From Modestobacter sp. Leaf380 (GTDB taxonomy: Bacteria > Actinomycetota > Actinomycetes > Mycobacteriales > Geodermatophilaceae): a DNA stretch of 64,000 nt. How positions within the stretch are numbered: the stretch's first letter is position 1; the number at the start of each line of letters is the position of its first letter. A program made the translations under genes and the position numbers. Below are positions 53,616 to 63,123 of the stretch, in pieces. The DNA is taken from positions 377,755 through 441,754 of the forward strand of contig NZ_LMQC01000001.1 in the NCBI RefSeq assembly GCF_001424485.1, in the 5' to 3' direction. The notes below the pieces were generated by a model, which was not told the DNA's origin, did not search any database, and worked only from the letters and a program-made list of their open reading frames with translations.

Positions 53616-54775
53616 GCAGGCGCCCCCGGCAGGGCAGCCGGGTGCGGCAGGCCGTCGCGCAGCTCGGCCAGCAGGCTGTCCACGACCGGCTCGAGACGCC
53701 CGTCGTGGGCCTCGGCGACGGCACGCTGGCGCTGGTAGGACCCGCCGACCTCGATGACCCGCAGCACGTCGGTGAGCTCCTCGGTGCAGTCCAGCCGCCG
53801 CGCCGTGGGCATCAGCTCCTCGACCAGGTCGCGCAGCGCGTCCTTGACCGGCCGCACCGTGCCGCGCTCGTCGACGATGATCTCGGCGTCCAGGCCGTAG
53901 CGGGCCGCGCGCCACTTGTTCTCCCGCAGCACCCAGCTGGCCGGCACCGGCAGCGTGTAGCCGCGGTCGATCTCGCGGTCGAACTGCTCGACCAGGCACT
54001 GGCTGAGCGCGGCCACCGCGCCGATCTCGTCGAGGGTCGGCAGGCCGTCGCAGATCCGCAGCTCGACGGTGCCGAAGTCCGGGTGCGGGCGGATGTCCCA
54101 CCACACCTCGCGGACGCTCTCGATGGCGTGCGTGGAGATCAGCGTCTCCATGTAGCGCTCGAAGTCGTCCCAGCCCGAGAGCTGGTAGGGCAGCCCCGCC
54201 GTCGGCATGCCCTCGAACACCTTCGAGCGCGCGCTGGCCAGGCCGGTGTCGGCCCCGACCCAGTACGGCGAGGACGCCGACAGGGCCAGGAAGTGCGGCA
54301 CGTACTGGGTCAGTGCGTTGACGATCGGGATGATCTTGTCCGGGGAACGGACGCCGACGTGCACGTGGACGCCGAAGATCTGCAGCCGGCGGGCCAGCCA
54401 CTGCATCTTCTCGACCAGCTGGGTGTACCGCTCCTTGGGGCTGATCTGCTGGGTCTGCCAGTCGGTGATCGGGTGGGTGCCCGCGCACATGAGGCCGAGC
54501 CCGCGCCGGTCGGCCGCCTCGACGACCTCGGCCAGCGTGCCGGCGAGGTCGGCCTTGGCCTCGGCGACCGTGCCGCAGATGCCGGTGATGATCTCGATCG
54601 TCGACTGGAGCAGCTCGTGCTTGGCCTTGGGGTGCTCGTCGGCGTCAGCGGGCTTGAGCTCGGCGAGGATCTCGGTGGCGCCCGAGGTCAGCTGCCGGCT
54701 CTCGCGGTCGATGAGCTGCAACTCCCACTCGACCCCCAGGCTGGAGCGCTCGGAGGAGGTGAAGGGGATCTGCAC
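53612..54775 (-). CDS. Carboxylate-amine ligase, glutamate-cysteine ligase 2 type (YbdK)
   Basis: This 387-residue protein of the GCS2 family begins SLGVEWELQLID and has MCAGTHPITDW, IFGVHVHVGV and RENKWRAARYGLDA, the conserved nucleotide- and metal-binding segments. The family makes gamma-glutamyl bonds with ATP; YbdK of E. coli is a weak glutamate-cysteine ligase. The GTG at 54775 has TAGACT six bases upstream (plus positions 54782-54787), so its mRNA is probably leaderless. The next gene, an M20 hydrolase, is coupled by a four-base overlap. In actinobacteria mycothiol replaces glutathione, so the true product is uncertain. Confidence 0.9.
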   Translation of the reverse strand: MQIPFTSSERSSLGVEWELQLIDRESRQLTSGATEILAELKPADADEHPKAKHELLQSTIEIITGICGTVAEAKADLAGTLAEVVEAADRRGLGLMCAGTHPITDWQTQQISPKERYTQLVEKMQWLARRLQIFGVHVHVGVRSPDKIIPIVNALTQYVPHFLALSASSPYWVGADTGLASARSKVFEGMPTAGLPYQLSGWDDFERYMETLISTHAIESVREVWWDIRPHPDFGTVELRICDGLPTLDEIGAVAALSQCLVEQFDREIDRGYTLPVPASWVLRENKWRAARYGLDAEIIVDERGTVRPVKDALRDLVEELMPTARRLDCTEELTDVLRVIEVGGSYQRQRAVAEAHDGRLEPVVDSLLAELRDGLPHPAALPGAPA

Positions 54776-54781
54776 GCGGCG

Positions 54782-54787
54782 AGTCTA
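54782..54787 (-). promoter_or_regulatory. -10 element for leaderless YbdK-type ligase mRNA
   Basis: The minus strand reads TAGACT six bases before the GTG at 54775. The gap to the upstream M16 gene is only 37 bases. Confidence 0.5.
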
Positions 54788-54812
54788 GGGAGGGAACCCC
54801 GACCCCGCTGAC

Positions 54813-56339
54813 CTACGACGCCGCGGTGGCCAGGCTGGGACGGACGTGGGCCCAGCGCTCCGCGGGCACCTTGCTCTGCACGTGGGCAGCGGCAGTGGCG
54901 GTCGCCTTGGACCCGAAGGAGTCCTGGTCGATGCGGAACATGCACGCGTTGCGGCCGATGACGACCAGTCCGCCACCGTCGAGCACCTTGCCTGCCCCGT
55001 CCCTGGCGGGCTCTTGGCGGTACACGCTGTCCAGCGCGGCCCAGGGGACGAAGTGGACGTCACCGTCCTCGTCGACGTGACCGACCCCGTCGTCGGCGAG
55101 GACGAACCGCCGCTTCTTGGCCGCCCCCGGCAGGACCCGGACGAGCGCTGACGGGCGGAGGGTGCGGCCGCTCGGCACGTCGCTGCTCCAGCCGCAGGCA
55201 CGCCAGCGGTCCAGGCCGGGCAGGCCCGCGAACTCCGACCACTCCGGGACCTGGAGCAGGGCCGAGGCCCACACCGCGCGCGCGGCGTCGCGCACCATGT
55301 CGACGGTGACGCCGGCGTAAGCGACCTGGATGTCGGTGTTGGAGGTGTGGACGAGACCCAGGAGCTCGCTGACCGCGGCGTCGATGAGGTTCCCCAGCAG
55401 CAGGTCGTCCTCGTCGGCGTCCTCGAGTTCCTGCTGGGTCCCCTCGACCACGTGCGCCAGCTCGTCGGGGCTGGGACCGGCCTGGCACAGGGCGCGCCAC
55501 TGCTCCCACAGGATGGTGGCCACGGCCCCCTCCTGGCCCTCCCGCGCGTCGACCGCCAGGACGATCTCCCGACGGCCCCGGTCGACGTCCTGGGTGACGA
55601 TGCCCGACGAGTAGCTGAGGCCCCTCTCCGTGCGCGCCACGTCCTGGACGCGCTCGCGCACGACGTCGAGCGCCACCCGCAGCGCCGGGTCCCACGGGCC
55701 CGTGGACGTCACCATCAGGCCGACGCCCGCCGCCCAGCTCTTGCCCCAGGCGGCGCCGTGCTGCTCGCGCGCCGCAACCGCGTCGTGGACCGGCCGGGGC
55801 CCGCGCGGGAGGTCCAGTCGCAGACCCTCGGGCAGCTCGCCGTGACAGACCAGGACCGCGTTCTCCGCGACGAACCACCGGCGGGCGTGGGCCGTGATCG
55901 TGTCGTCGGACAGGTACTGGGGCCCCGGGCCCCCGGGGTAGGCGACGCCGAGACCGCTCAGCCCGTAGCGCTGGGCGAACATGCTCTCCACGAAACCGCC
56001 GACGCCGGAGCAGTCCTCGGCCTGCAGCACCCCGATCTCGGCATCGGCGCGCGCCAACGACAGCTCCCGCAGACCCGTGCAGACACCCTCGATGAAGCCA
56101 GCCACCGCCGCGGGGCGCCCCGTGGCGTGGAAGTGCGTCGAGTCGACCGTCGTCATGCCGTTCCGCTGGAGGTTGCTCTTGGGCAGGGTCCCCATGACGA
56201 GGTGCTCGACCAGGTGGGTCACCTCGCGCGTCGCGAAGGTCTCGTCCCGGACCCCCACGCCGAAGACGAGTGCCATGGTCGTACGCCGGGCACCCGGCAG
56301 GTGGAGGACCCGGACGCCGTCGATCTCGATGCGCTGCAC
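54813..56339 (-). CDS. M16-family peptidase-like protein
   Basis: This 508-residue protein has the inverted zinc motif H42-L-V-E45-H46 in [12 protein letters not shown], with a possible third ligand at Glu118, and the two-lobed layout of M16 peptidases. A second lobe includes [17 protein letters not shown], comparable to the R/Y element that binds substrate in that family. The C-terminal 110 residues (about 400-508) are not part of an ordinary M16 unit and include [22 protein letters not shown], a PH-like beta pattern. The protein has no signal peptide, so it acts in the cytosol. The GTG at 56339 fits the conserved start; the longer frame has no support. Confidence 0.72.
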   Translation of the reverse strand: MQRIEIDGVRVLHLPGARRTTMALVFGVGVRDETFATREVTHLVEHLVMGTLPKSNLQRNGMTTVDSTHFHATGRPAAVAGFIEGVCTGLRELSLARADAEIGVLQAEDCSGVGGFVESMFAQRYGLSGLGVAYPGGPGPQYLSDDTITAHARRWFVAENAVLVCHGELPEGLRLDLPRGPRPVHDAVAAREQHGAAWGKSWAAGVGLMVTSTGPWDPALRVALDVVRERVQDVARTERGLSYSSGIVTQDVDRGRREIVLAVDAREGQEGAVATILWEQWRALCQAGPSPDELAHVVEGTQQELEDADEDDLLLGNLIDAAVSELLGLVHTSNTDIQVAYAGVTVDMVRDAARAVWASALLQVPEWSEFAGLPGLDRWRACGWSSDVPSGRTLRPSALVRVLPGAAKKRRFVLADDGVGHVDEDGDVHFVPWAALDSVYRQEPARDGAGKVLDGGGLVVIGRNACMFRIDQDSFGSKATATAAAHVQSKVPAERWAHVRPSLATAAS

Positions 56340-56452
56340 GGCGAGATGATGTGTGTCCCGGCCGTCGGGGGCAACGAGGTCGGCCTCGGGGGGCCGGCGT
56401 GTCGACCCCACCGGACCCCGACGCAGGGGTCCGTTCTGTCGCCCCCCTCGGC

Positions 56453-56458
56453 TAGCGT
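56453..56458 (+). promoter_or_regulatory. -10 element for leaderless purine nucleoside phosphorylase operon
   Basis: TAGCGT lies exactly seven bases before the GTG at 56466 with no Shine-Dalgarno between. It would start a transcript of three coupled genes. Confidence 0.5.
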
Positions 56459-56465
56459 CGTCGTC

Positions 56466-57302
56466 GTGAGTCAGACGCCTGCCCAGACCTCCCCCACCGA
56501 TCCCGCCGCGCTGGCCGCCCGCGCCGCCGACGACCTCGTCGCCGCCCTGGGCGGGCAGCACGACGTCGCCGTCGTCATGGGGTCGGGCTGGGCGCCGGCC
56601 GCCGACGCGTTCGGGCCGGCCGAGGCCAGCGTCGCGATCGGCGAGCTGCCGGGCTTCGCGGCACCGACGGTGACCGGGCACGGCGGGGAGATCCGCTCGG
56701 TCCGGGTCGGGGACACCCGCGTGCTGCTCTTCCTGGGCCGCACCCACCTCTACGAGGGACGCGGCGTCGAGCCCGTGGTGCACGGCATCCGGACGGCGGC
56801 CGCCGCCGGCGTGCGCACCGTGGTGCTGACCAACGCCGCGGGCGGTCTCTCCCCCGACCACACCGTCGGCCAGGCGGTGCTGATCAGCGACCACCTCAAC
56901 CTGACCGCCCGCTCCCCGTTGGTGGGGGCGACCTTCGTCGACCTGACCGACCTCTACGCCAAGCGGCTGCGGGCACTGGCCCAGGAGATCGACCCCTCCC
57001 TCGTCGAGGGCGTCTACGCGGCCCTCCCCGGCCCGCACTTCGAGACCCCCGCCGAGATCCGGATGCTCACCACGATGGGCGCCGACCTGGTCGGCATGTC
57101 CACCGCACTGGAGGCCATCGCCGCCCGGGCCGCCGGCGTCGAGGTGTTCGGCCTGTCCATGGTCACCAACGCCGCCGCCGGCATCACCGGCGAGGCGCTG
57201 GACCACGTCGAGGTGCTGGAGGCCGGCAAGGCCGCCGCCGGGCGCCTGGGCGAGTTCCTGGTCGAGTTCATCGGCCGGCTGCCGCAGCAGGTGCAGGCAT
57301 GA
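56466..57302 (+). CDS. punA: Purine nucleoside phosphorylase (trimeric type)
   Basis: This 278-residue enzyme splits inosine or guanosine with phosphate to the base and ribose 1-phosphate. It has [46 protein letters not shown] and [13 protein letters not shown], the phosphate- and purine-binding loops of the trimeric class. The GTG is in a leaderless context. The stop overlaps the next gene (ATGA). It stands where deoD (Rv3307) does in mycobacteria (from memory). Ribose 1-phosphate could be used by the phosphomutase two genes later. Confidence 0.94.
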   Translation: MSQTPAQTSPTDPAALAARAADDLVAALGGQHDVAVVMGSGWAPAADAFGPAEASVAIGELPGFAAPTVTGHGGEIRSVRVGDTRVLLFLGRTHLYEGRGVEPVVHGIRTAAAAGVRTVVLTNAAGGLSPDHTVGQAVLISDHLNLTARSPLVGATFVDLTDLYAKRLRALAQEIDPSLVEGVYAALPGPHFETPAEIRMLTTMGADLVGMSTALEAIAARAAGVEVFGLSMVTNAAAGITGEALDHVEVLEAGKAAAGRLGEFLVEFIGRLPQQVQA

Positions 57303-58132
57303 GCGGCCCCGTCCTGCTGACCGGCGCCGCCGGGTACATCGGCACCCTGCTGCGCGGCGGGCTGCCCGAGCGCGGGCACGCGCTGCGCTGCCTGGACGTC
57401 GTCCCGGTGACCGACACCCGGCCCGGCGAGGAGCACCTCGTCGCCGACGCCACCGACCTGGCTGCAGTGACCGCGGCCGCGCAGGGGGCCAGCGCGGTCG
57501 TGCACATGGCCGGCATCTCCACCGAGTCCACCTGGGAGGCGATCGCGCACGCCAACATCGACGGCACGTACGTGGCCCTCGAAGCCGCCCGGCTGGCCGG
57601 GGTGCCACGGGTCGTGCTGGCCAGCAGCAACCACGCCACCGGGATGTCGCCCCGGGTCGAGAACGCCCAGACCGACGCCCAGCCACGACCGGACACCTAC
57701 TACGGGGTGTCCAAGGTGGCCATGGAGGCGCTCGGCTCGCTGTACGTCGACCGCTACGGCCTGGACGTCGTCTGCCTGCGGATCGGGTCGGCGCTGCCCG
57801 AGCCCCGCGCGCCGCGGCACCTGTCGACCTGGCTGTCCCCCGAGGACACCGTCGGCCTCGTCGACGCCGCCCTCACCGCACCCAGCCCCGGCTTCGCGGT
57901 CGTGTGGGGCGTGTCGGCCAACACCCGCAACTGGTGGGACCTGAGCTCGGCCCGCGCACTGGGTTACGAGTCCGTCGACGACGCCGAGATCTACGCCGAG
58001 GCGATCACCAGCGCGTACGGCGAGCCCACCCCGGGCACCGTCGAGCACGACCGGCTCGGTGGCGAGTTCGCCGGACCGGACTTCGCGATCGACGCGGTGA
58101 CCGCCCGCGCCCAGCAGGCCGACCCGTCGTGA
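57299..58132 (+). CDS. NAD-dependent epimerase/dehydratase-family protein (uronate dehydrogenase-like)
   Basis: This 277-residue extended SDR has [13 protein letters not shown] for NAD, a catalytic YYGVSK (Tyr-x-x-x-Lys) and SSNHATGM with the preceding Ser. The pattern HMAGIST and [13 protein letters not shown] resembles uronate dehydrogenases, but specificity cannot be fixed from sequence. ATG overlaps the phosphorylase stop and its own stop overlaps the phosphomutase start, so the three proteins are made together. In mycobacteria deoD and pmmB are adjacent without this gene (from memory), so it is an insertion in the order. Confidence 0.82.
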   Translation: MSGPVLLTGAAGYIGTLLRGGLPERGHALRCLDVVPVTDTRPGEEHLVADATDLAAVTAAAQGASAVVHMAGISTESTWEAIAHANIDGTYVALEAARLAGVPRVVLASSNHATGMSPRVENAQTDAQPRPDTYYGVSKVAMEALGSLYVDRYGLDVVCLRIGSALPEPRAPRHLSTWLSPEDTVGLVDAALTAPSPGFAVVWGVSANTRNWWDLSSARALGYESVDDAEIYAEAITSAYGEPTPGTVEHDRLGGEFAGPDFAIDAVTARAQQADPS

Positions 58133-59790
58133 CCGCGGGCGCCGGCCGGCCGGACCTCGACGCCGTCGCGCGCTGGGTCGCCGACGACCCGTATGCCGGT
58201 GACCGGGCCGAGCTGCAGCAGCTGCTCGACCGGACGGCCGCCGGGGACGACGCGGCCGCCGAGGACCTGGCCCAGCGCTTCGCCGGCACGCTGACCTTCG
58301 GGACCGCGGGGCTGCGTGGGCCACTGCGGGCCGGGCCGGCCGGCATGAACGCCGCCGTCGTGGCGCGGGCCGCCGCCGGCCTCGGCGCCCACCTGGCAGC
58401 GGAGGGGCTGGCCGGGCGCGGGATCGTGATCGGGTACGACGCACGGCACCGCTCCGACGAGTTCGCCCGGGTCAGCGCTCAGGTGCTGGCCGGCGCCGGG
58501 TTCGCCGTCCAGGTGCTGCCGCGGCCGCTGCCGACCCCGGTGCTGGCCTACGCGGTCCGGCACCTGGGCGCGGTCGCCGGGGTGATGGTCACCGCCAGCC
58601 ACAACCCGCCACAGGACAACGGCTACAAGGTCTACCTCGGTGACGGCGCCCAGCTCGTGCCGCCCGCCGACCGGCAGATCGAGGCGGCCATCGGCTCCGT
58701 CGGCGCCGCCCGCGACCTGCCCCGCAGCGACGAGTGGACCACCCTGGACGACGACGTCGAGGCCGACTACGTGGCCGCCGTGGTGCACGCCCTGCAGCCC
58801 GACCGGGTCGACGCGCAGGCCCGCCGCCGGCTGGTCGTCGCGTACACGGCCATGCACGGCGTGGGGACGACGACCACCCGCAGCGTCTTCGCCGCGGCCG
58901 GGTTCTCCGCCCTGCACGCGGTGCCCGAGCAGGAGCACCCCGACCCGGACTTCCCGACCGTGTCCTTCCCCAACCCGGAGGAGCCCGGCGCCGTCGACCT
59001 GCTCACCGCGCTCGCCGACCGGGTGGGCGCGGACGTGGCGATCGCCGAGGACCCCGACGCCGACCGGTGCTCGGTGGTCTGCGGAGGACGCCAGCTCACC
59101 GGCGACGAGGTCGGCGCGCTGCTGGCGGACTGGCTGCTGCGCCGCGGGGTCACCGGCACCTACGCCGCCTCGCTGGTCAGCGGCTCCCTGCTGGCCGAGC
59201 TGACCGCCGCGCACGGGCAGCCCTCGGAGCGCACCCCGACCGGCTTCAAGTGGATCATCCGGGCCGGCTCGTCGCAGGCGCCGCTGGTCTACGGCTACGA
59301 GGAGGCGCTGGGCTACGCGGTGAGCCCCGGCGTGGCCCGGGACAAGGACGGGGTGTCCGCCGCACTGGCCGTCGCCCTGCTCGCGGCCGAGCTGGCCACG
59401 ACGGGGCGCACGCTCACCGACCGACTCGACGAGATCGCCGTCGAGCACGGCCTGTTCGCCACCGGCCAGCTGTCGGTCCGGGACGAGGACCTGGCCGTCA
59501 TCGCCGACGCCATGGCCCGGCTCCGGGCGCAGCCGCCGGCGACCCTGCTGGACCGCGCCGTCACCGTCGAGGACCTCGCCCGGGCAGAGACTCCGCTGGA
59601 CGCGGTGCGGCTGACCGGCGACGGGGTGCGGGTCGTCGTCCGGCCCAGTGGCACCGAGCCCAAGCTCAAGGCCTACCTGGAGTCCGTCGTCCCGGTGCCG
59701 GACGCGGCCGGGGTGGCTGCCGCCCGCGCCCGCGGGCAGGTCGACCTGGACCGGCTGCGCACGGAGATGTCCACCGCTCTGGGTCTCTGA
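58129..59790 (+). CDS. Phosphohexose/phosphopentose mutase (alpha-D-phosphohexomutase family)
   Basis: This 553-residue protein has TASHNPPQDNGYK with phosphoserine Ser157, the metal loop EDPDADR, the sugar-binding YEEALG and the phosphate-binding VRPSGTEPK. Length and FGTAGLRG resemble the PGM2/PmmB branch, which includes phosphopentomutases and glucose-1,6-bisphosphate synthases. Translated together with a nucleoside phosphorylase, conversion of ribose 1-phosphate to ribose 5-phosphate is a likely role, but phosphoglucomutase activity is also possible. The GTG overlaps the previous stop. A strong terminator follows. Confidence 0.9.
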   Translation: MTAGAGRPDLDAVARWVADDPYAGDRAELQQLLDRTAAGDDAAAEDLAQRFAGTLTFGTAGLRGPLRAGPAGMNAAVVARAAAGLGAHLAAEGLAGRGIVIGYDARHRSDEFARVSAQVLAGAGFAVQVLPRPLPTPVLAYAVRHLGAVAGVMVTASHNPPQDNGYKVYLGDGAQLVPPADRQIEAAIGSVGAARDLPRSDEWTTLDDDVEADYVAAVVHALQPDRVDAQARRRLVVAYTAMHGVGTTTTRSVFAAAGFSALHAVPEQEHPDPDFPTVSFPNPEEPGAVDLLTALADRVGADVAIAEDPDADRCSVVCGGRQLTGDEVGALLADWLLRRGVTGTYAASLVSGSLLAELTAAHGQPSERTPTGFKWIIRAGSSQAPLVYGYEEALGYAVSPGVARDKDGVSAALAVALLAAELATTGRTLTDRLDEIAVEHGLFATGQLSVRDEDLAVIADAMARLRAQPPATLLDRAVTVEDLARAETPLDAVRLTGDGVRVVVRPSGTEPKLKAYLESVVPVPDAAGVAAARARGQVDLDRLRTEMSTALGL

Positions 59791-59836
59791 CCGCGCCGGA
59801 GACGACCGCGCCAGCGACGACCGCCCGGAGACGACC

Positions 59837-59867
59837 GAGGGGGCGCACCGGGACGGTGCGCCCCCTC
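59837..59867. terminator. Perfect 14-bp bidirectional terminator
   Basis: GAGGGGGCGCACCG (59837-59850) pairs without a mismatch with CGGTGCGCCCCCTC (59854-59867) around the three-base loop GGA. It lies between the converging phosphomutase and DUF805 genes. It is the longest perfect stem I saw in the window. Confidence 0.9.
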
Positions 59868-59894
59868 AGGGCTCGAACGGGTGTGCCCGTCGGC

Positions 59895-60470
59895 TCAGCG
59901 CCAGTCCGACGGCGGGTAGTCCGGCGCCCGGTCCTGCGGGCCCGGGGTCCAGGACCCCGGCTGTGACGCCTGCGGCGGCGCGCCCCAGCCCGACTGGGCT
60001 CCCGGGGACTGCGGGCCCGGCTGCGCACCCCACGACTGCGCACCCCACGTCTGGGCACCCCACGGCTGCCCGTCCGGCCCTGCTGTGCCGTCGACGGGCG
60101 GGCCGTAGCGGTTGGGCCCCGGCTGGCCGGGGACGATGCCGCAGATCCCCAGCAGCGCCAGCTGCCCGAACACCGGCAGCACGTTGAGCAGCAGCCACCA
60201 CGCCGACCGGCCCTGGTCGTGCAGCCGGGTGACCTGCGAGGCGATCGAGGGCACGACCGTCAACAGGCCCACGCCGGTGACGAACGGCCCGTACTCGATG
60301 GCCAGGGCCGCCTGGGAGTCCGCAGTGGCCACGTCCAGCGAGGTGTAGCCGAAGGACACGTCCACCGCGAGCGCCAGCGCGCTGAGCAGGAAGAACGGCA
60401 GCACGTAGTGCAACCAGAACACCCGACGGGTGATCCGGCCGCGCGGCACGTACCAGGTCAGGAAGTCCAC
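59895..60470 (-). CDS. DUF805-family membrane protein with Gly/Pro/Trp-rich tail
   Basis: This 191-residue protein has RGRITRRVFWLHYVLPFFLLSAL, two or more further helices, and TRLHDQGRSAWWLLLNVLPVFG; its R-L-H-D-x-G-R-S-x-W-W part is the DUF805 signature. After about residue 112 follows a low-complexity cytoplasmic tail with three WGAQ units in a row and more Gly-Ala-Gln. GGGGAC six bases upstream supports the GTG. Function unknown. It is a single gene ended by the terminator at 59837. Confidence 0.88.
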   Translation of the reverse strand: MDFLTWYVPRGRITRRVFWLHYVLPFFLLSALALAVDVSFGYTSLDVATADSQAALAIEYGPFVTGVGLLTVVPSIASQVTRLHDQGRSAWWLLLNVLPVFGQLALLGICGIVPGQPGPNRYGPPVDGTAGPDGQPWGAQTWGAQSWGAQPGPQSPGAQSGWGAPPQASQPGSWTPGPQDRAPDYPPSDWR

Positions 60471-60530
60471 GGTGTCCCCGTTCGTCGTGCGCGTGAGTGC
60501 CAGGACGACGGTAGCGCCCCGAGAGGCGCT

Positions 60531-61430
60531 TCAGCCGACGGTCTGCCGGCTGCCCGCCTCGATGGCCCGCTCGGCCGCGGCGAGCACCCGGACCTGCTCC
60601 GCCCCGAACGCGGCGTCGCACGGGTGTGCCCCGCCGGTCAGCGCGGCGGCCATCAGCTCGTCCACGGCGACCGCGTGCGCCTCACCCGCCGTGGCACCGT
60701 CCTCGGGCAGCAGCACCAGGCGGCCGGCGTCACCGTGCACCCAGAAGTCCTCCCCGGCCGACAGCGTCGACGCCGTGGCCGACAGGGTGACCGTGCTGGT
60801 CGGCCCGGCCTCGTGCTCGAAGACGACGCTGACCGTGCCGTCGGCGGCGCGGGCGCCCTGCGCGGCGACGACCGGGCCCAGCGTCGGGGTCAGCAGCGAC
60901 AACGCGTGCGGACCCAGGTCCCACAGCGGCGCACCCGGCTCGGCCCGCCAGACCGAGCCGCGGAACGGGCTGTCGGCGGCGAAGGTGCTGGCCAGCCAGG
61001 TCACCTGGCCGCCCACCAGCGACATCCGGGAGGCCTGGTCCAGCCAGGTGTGCGTCGAGGTGCGGAAGCGGTAGGTCACGAAGACCACCGAGGCGACCCC
61101 GGCCGCGGCCGTGGCCGCGACGACCCGGTCGGCGTCGGCGACCGACAGGGCGACCGGCTTCTCCAGCAGCACGTGGCAGCCGGCCTCGGCGGCCCGGACG
61201 GCCAGGTCGGGCTGCACCGAGGGCGGCACCGAGATGCTGACGGCGTCCACGTCGGCCAGCAGGGCGTCCAGGTCGTCGGTGCCGGGCACGTCGTACTCGG
61301 CGCCCAGTGCCTGCGCCTTGGCCGCGTCCCGGCCCCAGACGCCGACCAGCTCGGCCTGCGGGTGGGCGTGGAGCGACGCGGCGTGGACCGTGTTGGCCCA
61401 GAACCCGCTGCCCAGGACGGCGAAGCGCAT
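60531..61430 (-). CDS. Gfo/Idh/MocA-family oxidoreductase
   Basis: This 299-residue NAD(P)-dependent dehydrogenase begins [16 protein letters not shown] and has GCHVLLEKPVALSVADADRVV, the E-K-P that holds the catalytic Lys. The C-terminal beta-sheet domain includes PLWDLGPHALSLL, with the conserved Asp and His. The family oxidises or reduces sugars and inositols; the substrate here is unknown. The ATG overlaps the upp stop (ATGA), so it is made with uracil phosphoribosyltransferase. Confidence 0.88.
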   Translation of the reverse strand: MRFAVLGSGFWANTVHAASLHAHPQAELVGVWGRDAAKAQALGAEYDVPGTDDLDALLADVDAVSISVPPSVQPDLAVRAAEAGCHVLLEKPVALSVADADRVVAATAAAGVASVVFVTYRFRTSTHTWLDQASRMSLVGGQVTWLASTFAADSPFRGSVWRAEPGAPLWDLGPHALSLLTPTLGPVVAAQGARAADGTVSVVFEHEAGPTSTVTLSATASTLSAGEDFWVHGDAGRLVLLPEDGATAGEAHAVAVDELMAAALTGGAHPCDAAFGAEQVRVLAAAERAIEAGSRQTVG

Positions 61431-62053
61431 CAGACGGCGCCGAACTGGCGGTCGCCGGCGTCGCCCAGGCCCGGGACGATGTAGGCGTCGGAGTTGAGCT
61501 CGGAGTCGATGCTGGCGGTGAAGACCCGCAACGGCAGCCCGGACTCCTCGAGCCGGGCGATGCCCTCGGGGGCGGCCAGCGCGCACAGCACGGTGATCGA
61601 GGTGCAGCCGCGCTCGGTGAGCAGCGTGCAGCAGTGCACCAGTGAGCCACCGGTGGCCAGCATCGGGTCCAGCACGAAGACCTCCCGGTCGACGAGGGAC
61701 TCCGGCAGCGAGGCCATGTAGGCCTCGGGCTGGAAGGTGACCTCGTTGCGGGCCAGCCCGACGAAGCCCATCTGGGACTCCGGCAGCAGGGAGTGCGCGG
61801 TGTCGGCCATGCCCAGGCCCGCCCGCAGCACCGGCACGATCAGCGGCGGGGCGGCCAGCCGGTAGCCGGTCGTCGTCGTCACCGGGGTGGTGATCTCGTA
61901 CTCCTCGACCGCCAGCTCCCGGGTGGCCTCGAAGACCAGGAGCTCGGTGAGGTCCCGCAGCGCGGCGCGGAACGCGGCGTTGTCGGTGCGCTCGTCGCGC
62001 ATCCGGGTCAGGCGGGCACGGGCGATCGGGTGGTCCACGACGGTGAGCTGCAC
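61430..62053 (-). CDS. upp: Uracil phosphoribosyltransferase
   Basis: This 207-residue enzyme makes UMP from uracil and PRPP. It has [38 protein letters not shown], the PRPP loop [13 protein letters not shown], and [12 protein letters not shown] at the C-terminus, which binds uracil. GTG 62053 was chosen because TACGGT lies seven bases upstream (plus positions 62061-62066) and the length is normal. It is divergent from deoC and coupled to an oxidoreductase. Confidence 0.95.
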   Translation of the reverse strand: MQLTVVDHPIARARLTRMRDERTDNAAFRAALRDLTELLVFEATRELAVEEYEITTPVTTTTGYRLAAPPLIVPVLRAGLGMADTAHSLLPESQMGFVGLARNEVTFQPEAYMASLPESLVDREVFVLDPMLATGGSLVHCCTLLTERGCTSITVLCALAAPEGIARLEESGLPLRVFTASIDSELNSDAYIVPGLGDAGDRQFGAV

Positions 62054-62060
62054 GGCGGCC

Positions 62061-62066
62061 ACCGTA
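62061..62066 (-). promoter_or_regulatory. -10 element for leaderless upp mRNA
   Basis: The minus strand reads TACGGT seven bases before the GTG at 62053; no ribosome site is present. Confidence 0.45.
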
Positions 62067-62100
62067 ACGGCAGGCGCCCGTGCTGTCGGTGGTGTCGGGG

Positions 62101-63123
62101 ATGATGACGGGCGTGACACCCACCGGCAGCACTGCACTGGACCCCGCCGCACCGGGCGCCGTCGCCGCGCCGGGCGCCCCGCGGACCCTGGACGCCTACG
62201 CCGACGTCACCCGGTCCGACGCCGCCTTCCGTGCCTTCCTGCACGGGTTGCCGGGCGTCGACCAGGTCGGCGCCGAGGCCCGGGCCGCGCAGCTGGGCAC
62301 CCGCTCGATCAAGACGACGGCGAAGGCCTGGGCGATCGACACCGCCATCTCGATGGTCGACCTGACCACGCTGGAGGGCGCGGACACCCCGGGGAAGGTG
62401 CGCGCGCTGGCCGCCAAGGCCCGCCGTCCTGACGCCACCGACCCCGGCTGCCCGCCCGTCGCCGCGGTCTGCGTCTACGGCGACCTCGCCGGGGTGGCCA
62501 CCGAGGCGCTGGCCGGCAGCGGGATCCACACCGCCGCCGTCGCCACCGCGTTCCCCTCCGGCCGGGCCAGCCGGGCGGTGAAGCTGGCCGACGTCCGCGA
62601 CGCCGTGGCCAACGGCGCCGACGAGATCGACATGGTCATCGACCGCGGTGCCTTCCTGGCGGGGCGGTACCTCGACGTGTTCGAGGAGGTCGTGGCCGTC
62701 AAGGAGGCCTGCGGCAGCGCGCACCTCAAGGTGATCCTGGAGACCGGCGAGCTGCGCACCTACGACGCGGTCCGCCGCGCCTCGTGGCTGGCCATGCTCG
62801 CCGGCGGGGACTTCATCAAGACCTCCACCGGCAAGGTCTCCCCCGCCGCCACCCTGCCGGTCTGCCTGGTGATGCTCGAGGCCGTCCGCGACTTCCGCGC
62901 CGCGACCGGGGTGCAGATCGGCGTCAAGCCCGCCGGCGGCATCAAGACCACCAAGGACGCCGTCAAGCACCTGGTGATGATCAACGAGGTCGTCGGGCCG
63001 GACTGGCTGTCGCCGGACTGGTTCCGCTTCGGCGCCTCCAGCCTGCTCAACGACCTGCTCCTGCAGCGCCAGAAGCTCCGCACCGGCCACTACTCCGGCC
63101 CCGACCACGTGAGCGTCGACTGA
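62101..63123 (+). CDS. deoC: Deoxyribose-phosphate aldolase
   Basis: This class I aldolase of up to 340 residues splits deoxyribose 5-phosphate to acetaldehyde and glyceraldehyde 3-phosphate. The Schiff-base lysine is in [14 protein letters not shown], and [10 protein letters not shown] supplies the second lysine. [16 protein letters not shown] and ILETGEL are also conserved. It is longer than the 250-residue E. coli form, with an extra N-terminal stretch, like the longer type in some actinobacteria. ATG at 62101 or 62104 or GTG at 62113 are all possible; none has a good ribosome site. The stop overlaps the aldehyde dehydrogenase start (TGATG). Confidence 0.93.
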   Translation: MMTGVTPTGSTALDPAAPGAVAAPGAPRTLDAYADVTRSDAAFRAFLHGLPGVDQVGAEARAAQLGTRSIKTTAKAWAIDTAISMVDLTTLEGADTPGKVRALAAKARRPDATDPGCPPVAAVCVYGDLAGVATEALAGSGIHTAAVATAFPSGRASRAVKLADVRDAVANGADEIDMVIDRGAFLAGRYLDVFEEVVAVKEACGSAHLKVILETGELRTYDAVRRASWLAMLAGGDFIKTSTGKVSPAATLPVCLVMLEAVRDFRAATGVQIGVKPAGGIKTTKDAVKHLVMINEVVGPDWLSPDWFRFGASSLLNDLLLQRQKLRTGHYSGPDHVSVD

